NCBI RefSeq assembly: GCF_019977195.1
Contig: NZ_AP024643.1
Location: 4,836,001 to 4,900,000, forward strand
DNA length: 64,000 nt
Direction: 5' to 3'
From: Arthrobacter sp. StoSoilA2
GTDB taxonomy: Bacteria > Actinomycetota > Actinomycetes > Actinomycetales > Micrococcaceae
The notes beneath the pieces were generated by a model, which saw nothing but the letters and a program-made list of their open reading frames with translations, did no database searches and had not been told where the DNA came from. Position numbers and translations under genes: made by a program. Below are positions 33,288 through 41,320 of this stretch, in pieces. How positions within the stretch are numbered: the first letter of the stretch is position 1; the number at the start of each line of letters is the position of its first letter.

Positions 33288-34172
33288 ATGGTCATCAGGG
33301 AGTGGCGTTACTGGGCGGCATGCGTAGCTCTGGTGTCCATGCTGCCTCTGGCGTCATGTGACGGTGTCCGCCGCCAGGAACCGCCGACCACCTCCAAGGA
33401 TCAGCCCATCATCGTGGAGGTCAATCAGTCCCGCGACCAATACGGCAAGCAAGCCATCCTCATACAGCTCACCAACACCACAGACAATCCCCTTACCGTG
33501 AGTGGTGCGCGGCTGAGCTCCCCGTTGTTTGAGAAAGACATTATCTGGGAGCCAACAACGGGCGTTCTGGAGCTACCACCCCGGCAGCCCAAGAGCCTTC
33601 CCGCCAATTTGCCTGCTCCGCATTGCAGGCAGTTATCTTCTGAACCCGTCAAGGCCGTCGTTCAATATTCGGAACCAACTCAGGGACCCACGGAAACCTC
33701 GGTTGAGGCGCGGGATCCGTTCAACGTCCTGCCCCGGAACAGCGACGAGCTGTGTTTGGGAGCCGATGCTGCCTCCGTAGCCGCCATCGTCTTGGACCCC
33801 GCCCTTGAGGTGGCCCCGGATGGCCGCACCGCCGTCGTGCGTCTTGTCATCACCCCTGTGAGCACCCCCGGTCAGTCGCCCCAAAAGCTCATGATCAAGT
33901 CCATCGACGGAACCACCCTGCTGGCCGAATCGCCTGCGGATCCCTGGCCCCGCGACATCACGATAGCCTCTGACGCGGCCATGCGGGAGTTACCCGTGAC
34001 GATCCGTCCGGCGCGATGCGACCCGCATGCAGTGGCCGAGGATAAGGTGGGAACGCTGTTGCCGCTGAGGATTTCGGTGGGCGCACGGGAAGGCGTGCTG
34101 AAGGTTGCAGCACCGAATGAGTTACGTGGGCGTATCTACGACTTCGTGACGGCGGCCTGCGGTGGAAAGTGA
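33288..34172 (+). CDS. Lipoprotein of unknown function
   Basis: A 294-residue secreted protein with a signal peptide and lipobox LASC (Cys near residue 24), so probably membrane-anchored. The mature part is rich in beta strands with three Cys residues (PAPHCRQ, DELCLGAD, PARCDPH). It contains NTTDNPLTVSGARLSSP, similar in style to extracellular beta-sandwich domains. No catalytic motif. It stands alone between convergent and divergent neighbours. Confidence 0.75.
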   Translation: MVIREWRYWAACVALVSMLPLASCDGVRRQEPPTTSKDQPIIVEVNQSRDQYGKQAILIQLTNTTDNPLTVSGARLSSPLFEKDIIWEPTTGVLELPPRQPKSLPANLPAPHCRQLSSEPVKAVVQYSEPTQGPTETSVEARDPFNVLPRNSDELCLGADAASVAAIVLDPALEVAPDGRTAVVRLVITPVSTPGQSPQKLMIKSIDGTTLLAESPADPWPRDITIASDAAMRELPVTIRPARCDPHAVAEDKVGTLLPLRISVGAREGVLKVAAPNELRGRIYDFVTAACGGK

Positions 34173-34208
34173 GGGTTCGCTTGATGTCGATTGCCGGAAG
34201 GACAGACG

Positions 34209-34239
34209 TCACCCCGAAGCTGGCTGCGCTCCGGGGTGA
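34209..34239. terminator. Bidirectional hairpin
   Basis: TCACCCCG (34209-34216) pairs with CGGGGTGA (34232-34239) in the gap between the convergent lipoprotein gene and the small secreted-protein gene. Confidence 0.5.
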
Positions 34240-34259
34240 GCCGTTCAATCCCGCCTTAT

Positions 34260-34718
34260 CTATTTGTCAGTACTCGAAGTGACGGTCCCCTCTGAGAAGA
34301 CGAACTCACCTATGACCGTGACGCCGTCGAGGTCGTAGACCGGGATACTCACCGGACCCTTCGGTCGGTTTGCCTGCCAATGCAATGCTTCTTCTGGCGA
34401 CTTGAATAGCGACGGATCGCCACTTGCTACTTTTCGTTCGCTGTTCTTGACGTACCCAATTCGATCGTTGGTTGCATAGGCCCGAATCAGGTCCGGTTCA
34501 ACGGAAACCCCCTCGACCTCAGTTGGAAGCCCATACGTTTGGCCAGCGGCATTTTTCTCGAAGGGGGCGTCACTCAACACGACGGCGGGCGATTGGGGCG
34601 ATACTTCGGGAGTGACTGTGGGCTGGGATGTAGCGCTGGCAACTCCGATTCCGGCACCGCCGAGAAGAATTGCTCCTAAAAGGACAGTTGTGGTTCGGGT
34701 TTTCAACAGACGTTTCAT
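34260..34718 (-). CDS. Small exported or membrane-anchored protein (unknown)
   Basis: A 152-residue protein with an N-terminal hydrophobic segment (TVLLGAILLGGAGIGVASA, about residues 10-28) ending in a plausible signal-peptidase site, then a polar domain ending in VYDLDGVTVIGEFVFSEG. ATG 34718 is chosen because GGAG lies 7 nt upstream. The frame also has an ATG at 34736 that overlaps the stop of the upstream gene by 4 nt. Likely co-transcribed with that secreted-protein gene. Function unknown. Confidence 0.65.
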   Translation of the reverse strand: MKRLLKTRTTTVLLGAILLGGAGIGVASATSQPTVTPEVSPQSPAVVLSDAPFEKNAAGQTYGLPTEVEGVSVEPDLIRAYATNDRIGYVKNSERKVASGDPSLFKSPEEALHWQANRPKGPVSIPVYDLDGVTVIGEFVFSEGTVTSSTDK

Positions 34719-34732
34719 TTGCCGCTCCGAAA

Positions 34733-35200
34733 TCATGGGTTCTGGACTTTCCCTGGAATAGTCGAGTACTGGTTATAGGAGCTTGACCACGTGTTCCAAG
34801 CCATGGTTTCACCGTGGCTGTAGAAGTACCGCATTCCTCCACCAAAGTTGTAGTAAGCCGTGTACCCCCGCCACTCGCCAGGGCAGAGGGTGACCTCGGT
34901 GTAGTACCAAGGACCTTCAGACCTCAGAGCAGCGCCAGTGCCGCTCGCCGAACTCTCAAAGAGCTTCGCTTTAGCAGCGATCGAACCTGCTGAGACACAA
35001 TGCGTGTCCGGTCCGCTTCTCGTTTCTCCCCAAGCCTGAGTACTTTGCACGATGACGTTGGCCTGATTCCAATATTGAATTCCGCTAACCGTGGAGACAC
35101 CTCGATCTCCGGGCGCATTACCCGCGTGCGCAGCAGTGGGCAACAGTGCCAGGGCTGTCGCTAGGCTTCCTGCCAGTAATGTTTTTTGTAAGAGACGCAT
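34733..35200 (-). CDS. Small secreted protein (unknown)
   Basis: A 155-residue protein with a clear Sec signal peptide and predicted cleavage after AHA (about residue 26). The mature part is rich in Tyr, Trp, Ser and Gly with two Cys residues (THCVSAG, LCPGEWRGYTAYYNFGGG), suggesting a small disulfide-bonded extracellular fold. It resembles small secreted, lactococcin-972-like proteins in composition, but no family assignment is certain. ATG 35200 has GGAGG 5 nt upstream; a longer frame to 35287 is rejected. Followed by a coupled gene for another exported protein. Confidence 0.7.
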   Translation of the reverse strand: MRLLQKTLLAGSLATALALLPTAAHAGNAPGDRGVSTVSGIQYWNQANVIVQSTQAWGETRSGPDTHCVSAGSIAAKAKLFESSASGTGAALRSEGPWYYTEVTLCPGEWRGYTAYYNFGGGMRYFYSHGETMAWNTWSSSYNQYSTIPGKVQNP

Positions 35201-35330
35201 AAAATCCTCCAATGCCTCGAATTCAAAACTCGCCCTACTACCTAAATTCCCTATATACGTTTTCGCACAATAGAATACGGCCGTCACTGCCTCACTCCGC
35301 CCGCGTCACCAGGCCAACACTGACGTGCCG

Positions 35331-35355
35331 ACACCTACTAGGTGTGCGCGCACAC
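35331..35355. promoter_or_regulatory. Overlapping double palindrome upstream of the secreted-protein operon
   Basis: ACACCTA-C-TAGGTGT (35331-35345) shares its right end with GTGTGCGCGCACAC (35342-35355). It lies about 130 nt before the secreted-protein ATG. Likely protein-binding site; regulator unknown. Confidence 0.4.
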
Positions 35356-35445
35356 GGAAACGTGACGCAGTTCTAATTACCCAGGATCGAGGAGAATTTT
35401 TTTTGCGGCATCATCGAGCCGGAGTTTCCCTCAAGAACTGGCAGA

Positions 35446-35474
35446 CATAGGCCGCGCTGGAAGTGCGGCCTATG
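35446..35474 (-). terminator. Hairpin downstream of the lipid kinase gene
   Basis: CATAGGCCGC (35446-35455) pairs perfectly with GCGGCCTATG (35465-35474), 9-nt loop. It lies about 200 nt past the stop of the leftward lipid kinase gene. No T-run. Confidence 0.4.
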
Positions 35475-35677
35475 CGCTCGAATGGCATGTCGGGCCAGCT
35501 TGACCGTTAGTGCCGCAGCGTTGAGATTTGATCGATGGCAACACGTAGAATTTCATACGCATTGAACGGCGATTCTTGCCTAAGAACCGGACGAGCAGAA
35601 CACGTTCCAGAGACTCACTATGAACGAGTAGACCGCCGAATCCATGTAGCCGATCTTGCAGCCCAGTGAAGCTGGCC

Positions 35678-36577
35678 TTAGCCCACCGTAGCCAAGGCGG
35701 CCGGAGCGCATTCCACCCTGACTTTCACATTGGCTTCCACCGTCTTCACTTCACCGTCCATCTGGTATGGCAGGGGTTTGAGAGTAGTGAATTCGTAGCT
35801 GCTCACGCTCGGCTGATCACCCAGGCCCTGGGTGGTTGCGCGGAGGGCTGTCAGCAGCACACGCCATTTGGGCATGTGTGGAAAGACGATGACTTCGAAT
35901 TTTCCGTCAGAGGGGTGATCTTCGGCCTCGCTGAGTGTGGCGTACTTGGCCATTTCGGGGATGTTGGCGAAAACCAGGCTGTCGAATTTCCTGCGTTTGC
36001 CATCGGATGTGCGGATGGCGAATGGCTCGAATTTTGAAAACGTCTTAATGACGGAGACCATTTCAGTCAGGGCTCCCTTGCTGCCCTTTTCGAGCTCAGT
36101 GGCCACAACAGGTGTGAGACCAAATCCGATATAGGAATGCGCATATTCCAAAGGCTGGCCTTCTTTTTGGCCTGTGTGAATGCTCAAGAGGTCAATCTTC
36201 CGGACGTGGCCCTCAGCAATAGCTTCTTCCAGTGGCTTGGTTCCCGTGATCCGTCGGTGATCGTTGGCGTTGCCCGCAGCCATGACCGCACACACGGCTT
36301 GCGGGTTCCCGGCCTGCATTACTCCGTTGACAACCTCGTTATAGCCACCGTCACCACTCACGGAGACAACCAGGACGTCGCCTCCCTTTGCCGCCGCCGT
36401 CCTGGCCAGCTCAACGGCATGTCCAGCGTGTTCAGTAGGCTGCAGGGTAATCTCTGGCGCGTAGGAGAGCATGTCCTTCAGCTTGACCTGTAATTGCTCA
36501 GCCAGTTCGGGTGCATCACCTGTGCTGTTGGGATTGAAAATAATGGCGATCGATTCAAAATTCCGTGCAGAATGCAT
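35678..36577 (-). CDS. Diacylglycerol kinase catalytic-domain protein
   Basis: A 299-residue cytosolic lipid-kinase fold protein. The N-terminus has IIFNPNSTGD and the nucleotide-binding motif SVSGDGGYNEVVNGV. A second motif, MAAGNANDHRR, replaces the usual GGT-N-FAR pattern and ends differently (AGNANDH), so the substrate may not be diacylglycerol. Single gene between a GC hairpin and an IclR gene on the same strand. Confidence 0.85.
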   Translation of the reverse strand: MHSARNFESIAIIFNPNSTGDAPELAEQLQVKLKDMLSYAPEITLQPTEHAGHAVELARTAAAKGGDVLVVSVSGDGGYNEVVNGVMQAGNPQAVCAVMAAGNANDHRRITGTKPLEEAIAEGHVRKIDLLSIHTGQKEGQPLEYAHSYIGFGLTPVVATELEKGSKGALTEMVSVIKTFSKFEPFAIRTSDGKRRKFDSLVFANIPEMAKYATLSEAEDHPSDGKFEVIVFPHMPKWRVLLTALRATTQGLGDQPSVSSYEFTTLKPLPYQMDGEVKTVEANVKVRVECAPAALATVG

Positions 36578-36634
36578 AATGTGCTCCTTGCGTGTACGCC
36601 CGTTTGGTTACTACCCGTTAGCTCTTAATAGCCC

Positions 36635-37426
36635 TTACGACTCCCCCGGGAACCGCCCGCCGATGAGTCTGGTCATGTGTTCCGCTGTTGCGAGCAAAGG
36701 TTCCACCCACGCCTGGCACGTCTCCAGCGGCATCCGCAGCGTCGGGCCGCTGATGGTGACTGCTCCCACCAGGGCAGCAGCTGAATCGAACACAGGCGCC
36801 GATAGCCCGGAGGCACCGTCTTCCCGCTCCCCCACGGTAATAGCAAAGCCATCCGCCCGCGTCTTCTTGACTGCTGTCTCCAATTCCTCGGAACTGGTGA
36901 TGGTGTAGTCCGTGATCGGCTCCAACGGGTCCTGAAGGACAGCCTCCATCAGTTCAGGAGACCAAGCAAGCAGGACCCTTCCCGCCGAACCCGCATGAAG
37001 CGGGATGATCTTGCCAAGGTGCATCTCACGCCGGAGCGCGTGACGGGTATCTGCCATGGCGACGCAAACGCGGTAGTGCTGTTCTGCTTTGAAGAAGCAC
37101 GCAGTCTCACCGGTAGTATCGCGCAACGTCTTGAGCAGCGGGCTTAGAATGTCAACCACTTCCATGCCACGGGTGGCCGGAGCTGCCCAATACGCCATCC
37201 GCATGCCAATGCGGTACGCGTCGCCTTCCCGGTCCAGGAATCCTTGGGACGTCAGGTTGGTGACGAGACGCTGCACCGTGGAGGTCGGCATCCCCGTGTG
37301 CTCACGAATGTCGCTCAGCTGCAGCACCGGCTTCGACAGGGAGAAGGCGTCCAGGATGGACGTGATCTTGCCAAGGACAAGCAAAGGGTTGCCGTTGGCC
37401 TTCGCGGAAGCATCGGATGCTGACAT
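36635..37426 (-). CDS. IclR family transcriptional regulator
   Basis: A 263-residue regulator with an N-terminal winged helix (ILDAFSLSKPVLQLSDIREHTGMPTSTVQRLVTNLTSQGFL) and a C-terminal IclR effector domain (HLGKIIPLHAGSAGRVLLAW, GEREDGASGLSAPVFDSAAALVGAVTISGPTLRM). ATG 37426 leaves a normal N-terminus; the longer frame would run into the large stem-loop upstream. It follows the PhzF gene on the same strand but is separated by that stem-loop. Target genes not evident. Confidence 0.9.
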   Translation of the reverse strand: MSASDASAKANGNPLLVLGKITSILDAFSLSKPVLQLSDIREHTGMPTSTVQRLVTNLTSQGFLDREGDAYRIGMRMAYWAAPATRGMEVVDILSPLLKTLRDTTGETACFFKAEQHYRVCVAMADTRHALRREMHLGKIIPLHAGSAGRVLLAWSPELMEAVLQDPLEPITDYTITSSEELETAVKKTRADGFAITVGEREDGASGLSAPVFDSAAALVGAVTISGPTLRMPLETCQAWVEPLLATAEHMTRLIGGRFPGES

Positions 37427-37468
37427 AAGTCTCACGCTAAACGCTCGCCCGGGGGGACGCCAATCCAT

Positions 37469-37538
37469 CCCCCAAGTAGGTAGCAGATGATGCCGTTTTG
37501 AGCGTTCATAAGGGCATCAGCTGCTACCCACTTGGGGG
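37469..37538. repeat. 26-bp near-perfect stem-loop between phzF-like and iclR genes
   Basis: Left arm 37469-37494 and right arm 37513-37538 pair over 26 bp with two mismatches (key cores CCCCCAAGT / ACTTGGGGG and GGTAGCAG / CTGCTACC), 18-nt loop. It starts 1 nt from the PhzF stop. It probably terminates phzF transcription; its length is unusual for an ordinary terminator. Confidence 0.65.
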
Positions 37539-37539
37539 G

Positions 37540-38391
37540 CTAGAGCAGCACGGTGCCCTGGATGCACGTAGCCGATGCCCCTCCGATCCAGATGTCACCG
37601 TCCTCAGCCTTCACATGGATGCGCCCCGCCCTGCCCAAGGCAGTGCCCTGCGCCGCCACGTATTCATCAGGTGCCCGCCCCGTGCCGATCAGCCACTGCG
37701 CTGCACCGGCGTTGAAACTTCCGGTCACGGGATCTTCCACCATGGCGTCGCCCGGAATGAACGTGCGCACTTCAAAGTCGACGTCGGACCCAGGCTCGTG
37801 TGGGCCGATCACCCCGACCTTGAGGTCACCCATTGCCACGAGATCCGGTTCGATCGCCAGGACCTGTTCTGCAGACTCAAGCAGGACACCAACCCACTCC
37901 GGGCCATTTACCAGCCATGATGCGTCCAGCAAGGCGTCCTCCGAAAGCCTCAGACCGGCTGCCAGCTGGGAACGAACGGCAGCGTCCACTGCTTCGAAGC
38001 GGGTCAGTGGTGGTGCAGCGAAAGCCAGCCTTCCGGCGTCGTGCTTCACTCGAACCAAACCTGCGCCGCATTCCTGCACCAGCACGCCATCCGTCTTGGG
38101 CTCTCCACCGGCCTGCAGCCAGGTGTGGGCGGAACCGAGGGTTGGGTGCCCGGCGAACGGGAACTCCTCGCTGCCAGTAAAGATGCGCACACGGTAATCG
38201 GCACGCGGATCCGTGGGAGGAAGAAGGAAGGTGGTCTCGGAAAGGTTGGTCCAGTTGGCGAAGTGCTGCATTGTCTCGCTGCTCAGTCCCTCTGCATCAA
38301 CCACAACTGCGAGGGGATTACCGCGATACGGCTGGGCCGAGAAGACGTCGACCTGGTGGAAGGGGCGGATACGCAAGGATTCTGAAGTCAC
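37540..38391 (-). CDS. PhzF family isomerase/epimerase-like protein
   Basis: A 283-residue two-domain diaminopimelate-epimerase-like fold. Visible PhzF marks are QVDVFSAQPYRGNPLAVV, the catalytic Glu in NLSETTFLLP, EFPFAGHPTLGSAH, and the second-domain DPVTGSFNAGAAQWL. PhzF itself isomerises a phenazine precursor, but most family members have unknown substrates and there are no phenazine genes here. The gene is divergent from a DUF1801 gene. Confidence 0.88.
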   Translation of the reverse strand: MTSESLRIRPFHQVDVFSAQPYRGNPLAVVVDAEGLSSETMQHFANWTNLSETTFLLPPTDPRADYRVRIFTGSEEFPFAGHPTLGSAHTWLQAGGEPKTDGVLVQECGAGLVRVKHDAGRLAFAAPPLTRFEAVDAAVRSQLAAGLRLSEDALLDASWLVNGPEWVGVLLESAEQVLAIEPDLVAMGDLKVGVIGPHEPGSDVDFEVRTFIPGDAMVEDPVTGSFNAGAAQWLIGTGRAPDEYVAAQGTALGRAGRIHVKAEDGDIWIGGASATCIQGTVLL

Positions 38392-38446
38392 CGCTGCAGG
38401 CTATCACTGGGTGGCCGGCCAACCGCGTGTCTGCGAAACTACGACC

Positions 38447-38875
38447 ATGGCAGAGAACAAGACCCAGCCCACGGGCATGTCCGTGGATGAATTCCTGTCC
38501 GCGGTGGAGCACCCCGGCCGGCGCGCCGACGGGTTGGAGCTGCGGCGGATGATGCAGGAGATCACTGGAAAGGAAGGCGTCATGTGGGGGCCGACGATCG
38601 TCGGATTCGGCAGCTACCACTACAAATACGAGAGTGGACGCGAAGGTGACTCCGCCGCCGTCGGATTCTCACCGCGCAAGTCCAACCTGGCACTTTATGG
38701 CCTCACGTACGGTCCCGACGCGGATCGACTACTTCCTGAGTTGGGGAAGCACAAGACCGGGGCTGCATGTTTGTACATCAACCGGCTGGACGACGTGGAC
38801 CGTGAGGTCCTCGCAGAAATGATCAGGACGGGCTACCAACACGTCATGTCGGAGCTCCACACGCCGACCTCGTAA
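38447..38875 (+). CDS. DUF1801 domain protein (YdhG-like)
   Basis: A 142-residue protein with the DUF1801 pattern (MSVDEFLSAVEHPGRRADGLELRRMMQEITG, WGPTIVGFGSYHYKYESGREGD, VGFSPRKSNLALY, CLYINRLDDVD). The fold is structurally related to frataxin-like or iron-binding YdhG proteins, but the function is unknown. ATG 38447 matches the family start; a longer upstream frame overlaps the divergent PhzF gene. A strong terminator follows. Confidence 0.85.
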   Translation: MAENKTQPTGMSVDEFLSAVEHPGRRADGLELRRMMQEITGKEGVMWGPTIVGFGSYHYKYESGREGDSAAVGFSPRKSNLALYGLTYGPDADRLLPELGKHKTGAACLYINRLDDVDREVLAEMIRTGYQHVMSELHTPTS

Positions 38876-38879
38876 GCAA

Positions 38880-38918
38880 AAGGACCCCCACCACCGGAAA
38901 CCGGTGACGGGGGTCCTT
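38880..38918. terminator. Bidirectional terminator between the DUF1801 gene and rplI
   Basis: AAGGACCCCC (38880-38889) pairs with GGGGGTCCTT (38909-38918), with inner stem CACCGG/CCGGTG. It lies in the convergent gap, with T-rich flanks on the + side. Confidence 0.8.
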
Positions 38919-38933
38919 CTTAGCAGTCAGAGA

Positions 38934-39386
38934 CTACTTCCCTGCTACGACCTCGAGGTCGATAACAGCGGAAACATCCTCGTGCAGGCGAACGTTGGCC
39001 TGGTACGAACCGACAGACTTGATGTGGTTCGGCAGTTCAACGTTGCGCTTGTCGATGGCGCCAAGGCCAGCGGCCTCAACAGCAGCAGCGACATCAGCAG
39101 GCTTGACAGTGCCGAAGAGACGACCGGACTCGCCGGCCTTCACCTCGAGCTTGACCTTCTTGGAGGACAGAGCCTGAGCCTGTGCCTGTGCAGCTTCAAC
39201 AGAAGCGTGGGCACGAGCAGCGCGGGCAGCCTTGATGGACTCAACCTGCTTCTCGCCACCCTTGGTCCAGGTCAGAGCGAAGCCGCGGGGCAGCAGGAAG
39301 TTACGTGCGTAACCGTCCTTGACCTCGACAACGTCGCCAGCAGCACCGAGACCGGTTACTTCGTGGGTCAGAATGAGCTTTGCCAT
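38934..39386 (-). CDS. rplI: 50S ribosomal protein L9
   Basis: A 150-residue ribosomal protein with the diagnostic N-terminus MAKLILTHEVTGLGAAGDVVEVKDGYARNFLLPRG (an rRNA-binding domain), a connecting helix, and C-terminal domain (SGRLFGTVKPADVAAAV). Length matches the family. Last gene of the rpsF-ssb-rpsR-rplI unit; a purine-rich AAGGGA site precedes the ATG. Confidence 0.97.
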   Translation of the reverse strand: MAKLILTHEVTGLGAAGDVVEVKDGYARNFLLPRGFALTWTKGGEKQVESIKAARAARAHASVEAAQAQAQALSSKKVKLEVKAGESGRLFGTVKPADVAAAVEAAGLGAIDKRNVELPNHIKSVGSYQANVRLHEDVSAVIDLEVVAGK

Positions 39387-39404
39387 GTTAGTTAATCCCT
39401 TCCC

Positions 39405-39644
39405 TTAGCCGCGGCCAGCGCCGGAGTAAGGCAGCAGAGCAACTTCGCGGGCGTTCTTGATTGCCTGGGCGATCTTGCGCTGTTCCTGAACGGTAACGCC
39501 AGTAACGCGACGAGCGCGGATCTTTCCGCGGTCGGAGATGAACTTGCGCAGCAGTGCTACGTCCTTGTAGTCGATGACAGTGATGTCAGCGGCCTTCAAG
39601 GGGTTGGACTTTGGTTTGGGCTTACGGAGTTCAGCCTTAGCCAT
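39405..39644 (-). CDS. rpsR: 30S ribosomal protein S18
   Basis: A 79-residue ribosomal protein with ITVIDYKDVALLRKFISDRGKI and RRVTGVTVQEQRKIAQAIKNAREVALLPY. No CxxC zinc motif is present, so it is the zinc-free form. It binds next to S6 on 16S rRNA and is co-transcribed with ssb and rplI. AAGGAG precedes the ATG. Confidence 0.97.
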   Translation of the reverse strand: MAKAELRKPKPKSNPLKAADITVIDYKDVALLRKFISDRGKIRARRVTGVTVQEQRKIAQAIKNAREVALLPYSGAGRG

Positions 39645-39667
39645 CGTGGAGCTCCTTTTCTATGGAG

Positions 39668-39689
39668 CCCGTGGATATTGATCCACGGG
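39668..39689. promoter_or_regulatory. Hairpin between ssb and rpsR
   Basis: CCCGTGGAT (39668-39676) and ATCCACGGG (39681-39689) form a perfect 9-bp stem with a 4-nt loop in the 127-nt ssb-rpsR gap. It may be an attenuator, processing site or leader element adjusting rpsR/rplI output. Confidence 0.45.
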
Positions 39690-39771
39690 ATGGTGGTGTT
39701 CGACGGCGGTAGTCGCCCGGGTGCCTTGCGGCAGTCCCGGCGGGTTCCGGCGTCGGACTTTTTCTTGGTGT

Positions 39772-40362
39772 TTAGAAGGGAGGTTCGGAATCCGGGCCGT
39801 TGCCCCAGCCGCCTGCATTGCTGACACCGGGCGTAGCCCAGGGGTCATCCTGCTGTGCGGGCTGGTTGCCGCCCCAGTTTCCACCGGAGTTGCCGCCCTG
39901 GCTTGCACCAGCTGCAGCGCCTCCTCCAAAGCCACCGGCGTTACCGCCACCGAAGCCACCCTGGCCACCGTTTCCGGCGCCGAACTGGCCACCGGAGCGC
40001 TGGGTACGGTTGACTTTGGCGTTTGCGTAACGCAGGCTCGGGCCGATTTCATCGACCTCAAGCTCGATAACGGTGCGCTTCTCGCCTTCCTTGGTTTCGT
40101 AGGAACGGCTCTTCAAACGGCCGGAAACAATGACGCGCATGCCCTTGGTGAGGGACTCGGCCACGTTCTCGGCAGCTTCGCGCCAGACGGAAGCGCGGAG
40201 GAACAGGGTTTCCCCGTCCTTCCACTCATTCGACTGACGGTCAAAGGTCCGGGGAGTAGAAGCGATGGTGAAGTTCGCTACTGCTGAGCCAGACGGGGTG
40301 AACCGCAGCTCCGGGTCATTGGTGAGATTACCGATGACCGTAATAGTCGTTTCGCCTGCCAT
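39772..40362 (-). CDS. ssb: Single-stranded DNA-binding protein
   Basis: A 196-residue SSB. The N-terminal OB fold (about residues 1-115; ITVIGNLTNDPELRFTPSGSAVANFTIA, FLRASVWREAAENVAESLTKGMRVIVSGRL) binds ssDNA. It is followed by a Gly/Asn/Gln-rich linker and the acidic tip DSEPPF that recruits replication and repair partners. GGAGG lies 6 nt before the ATG. Co-transcribed with rpsF, rpsR and rplI. Confidence 0.97.
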   Translation of the reverse strand: MAGETTITVIGNLTNDPELRFTPSGSAVANFTIASTPRTFDRQSNEWKDGETLFLRASVWREAAENVAESLTKGMRVIVSGRLKSRSYETKEGEKRTVIELEVDEIGPSLRYANAKVNRTQRSGGQFGAGNGGQGGFGGGNAGGFGGGAAAGASQGGNSGGNWGGNQPAQQDDPWATPGVSNAGGWGNGPDSEPPF

Positions 40363-40412
40363 CTACTGCCTCCTTGTTCGTTCCTGCGGTGTAAAGATCT
40401 GGAAGGGGCTGA

Positions 40413-40718
40413 TTACTCAGCAACGACCTTCTGGTCTTCGGGGCGGATGATCTTGGTGCGCATGATCGTCTCGTTAAGAGACAGCTGGCGGTCAAGTTCC
40501 TTGGCGGTAGCCGGCTCAGCGGTGAAGTTCACCACTGCGTAGATACCTTCGGACTTCTTCTTGATGTCGTATGCCAGACGGCGACGGCCCCAGATGTCAA
40601 CCTTTTCGATGGTTCCACCATCGGTGGTGATGACATTGAGGAACTTCTGAAGCGACGGCTCTACGGTACGCTCTTCGACCTCGGGGTCGATGATTACCAT
40701 CAATTCGTAAGGACGCAT
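40413..40718 (-). CDS. rpsF: 30S ribosomal protein S6
   Basis: A 101-residue protein with MRPYELMVIIDPEVEE, DIWGRRRLAYDIKKKSEGIYAVVNF and LNETIMRTKIIRPE, standard S6. ATG 40718 gives the family length; AAAGGAGG lies about 11 nt upstream, and an in-frame GTG at 40730 directly abuts that site, so it is rejected. First gene of the unit. Confidence 0.96.
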   Translation of the reverse strand: MRPYELMVIIDPEVEERTVEPSLQKFLNVITTDGGTIEKVDIWGRRRLAYDIKKKSEGIYAVVNFTAEPATAKELDRQLSLNETIMRTKIIRPEDQKVVAE

Positions 40719-40747
40719 ATGTGAACCCACCTCCTTTGGGCTAAGCG

Positions 40748-40766
40748 GTTACGGTATTTCCGTAAC
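40748..40766 (-). promoter_or_regulatory. Hairpin in the rpsF leader
   Basis: GTTACGG (40748-40754) and CCGTAAC (40760-40766) form a 7-bp stem with a 5-nt loop, 30 nt before the rpsF ATG. Bacterial rpsF leaders can bind the S6:S18 complex; this hairpin is a candidate only. Confidence 0.3.
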
Positions 40767-40910
40767 AGGAGGTTCATTTGCGATGCTGTGGCTCGCTCCC
40801 CCGCCGAAGACTCGGAAGGAGGGCGCAACACAGACTTCAATATCTTAGTGCATCTCCTGCACTCAAAGCTATTCGGTGGAATCCACGACCGGAACCTGCC
40901 AATCGACGTA

Positions 40911-40919
40911 TGTGGATAA
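40911..40919. promoter_or_regulatory. DnaA box in the rpsF-ssb / ynfA intergenic region
   Basis: TGTGGATAA, the exact reverse complement of TTATCCACA, lies 193 nt before the rpsF start and 31 nt before the ynfA-like gene. Confidence 0.5.
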
Positions 40920-40949
40920 CTGAGTCCAGCGACCGTGAATACTGGGAGC

Positions 40950-41288
40950 ATGACCGTCCTGAAGTCCACCATCCTCTTCATTCTTGCCGCCGTCGCAGAG
41001 ATAGGTGGCGCCTGGCTCATCTGGCAGTCGGTCCGTGAGGGAAAGGCCTGGTGGTGGGCCGGTCTCGGGGTGGTGGTGTTGGGCATCTACGGCTTTGTCG
41101 CGGCGTTCCAACCCGACGCCCACTTCGGCCGCGTCCTCGCCGCGTACGGAGGGGTCTTCATTGTCGGTTCCCTCGCATGGGGAATGCTCGTCGATGGTTT
41201 CCGGCCGGACCGCTGGGACGTGGTTGGCGCAGTGCTCTGCATTGTGGGCGTCGGGATCATCATGTTCGCGCCGCGGCCCGGCTCTTGA
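40950..41288 (+). CDS. YnfA/UPF0060 family membrane protein
   Basis: A 112-residue protein with four predicted membrane helices and the family patterns TILFILAAVAEIGGAWLIWQ, LGIYGFVAAFQPDAHFGRVLAAYGGVFIVGSLAWGMLVDGFRPDRWDVVGA. The family resembles small multidrug resistance transporters, but a substrate is not established. ATG 40950 matches the family start; a GTG at 40935 is possible. Ends 32 nt before the tRNA-Leu terminator. Confidence 0.88.
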   Translation: MTVLKSTILFILAAVAEIGGAWLIWQSVREGKAWWWAGLGVVVLGIYGFVAAFQPDAHFGRVLAAYGGVFIVGSLAWGMLVDGFRPDRWDVVGAVLCIVGVGIIMFAPRPGS

Positions 41289-41320
41289 CCGGAGCCTCCA
41301 ATCAAAGCCGGGAAACGACA

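Larger units (their letters stand above)
35201..35677. other. 477-nt intergenic region with palindromes
   Basis: No credible gene. It holds two overlapping palindromes at 35331-35345 (ACACCTA-C-TAGGTGT) and 35342-35355 (GTGTGCGCGCACAC), an 8-T run at 35397-35404, and a GC-rich hairpin at 35446-35474. The first part must contain the promoter of the small secreted-protein gene. Confidence 0.6.
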
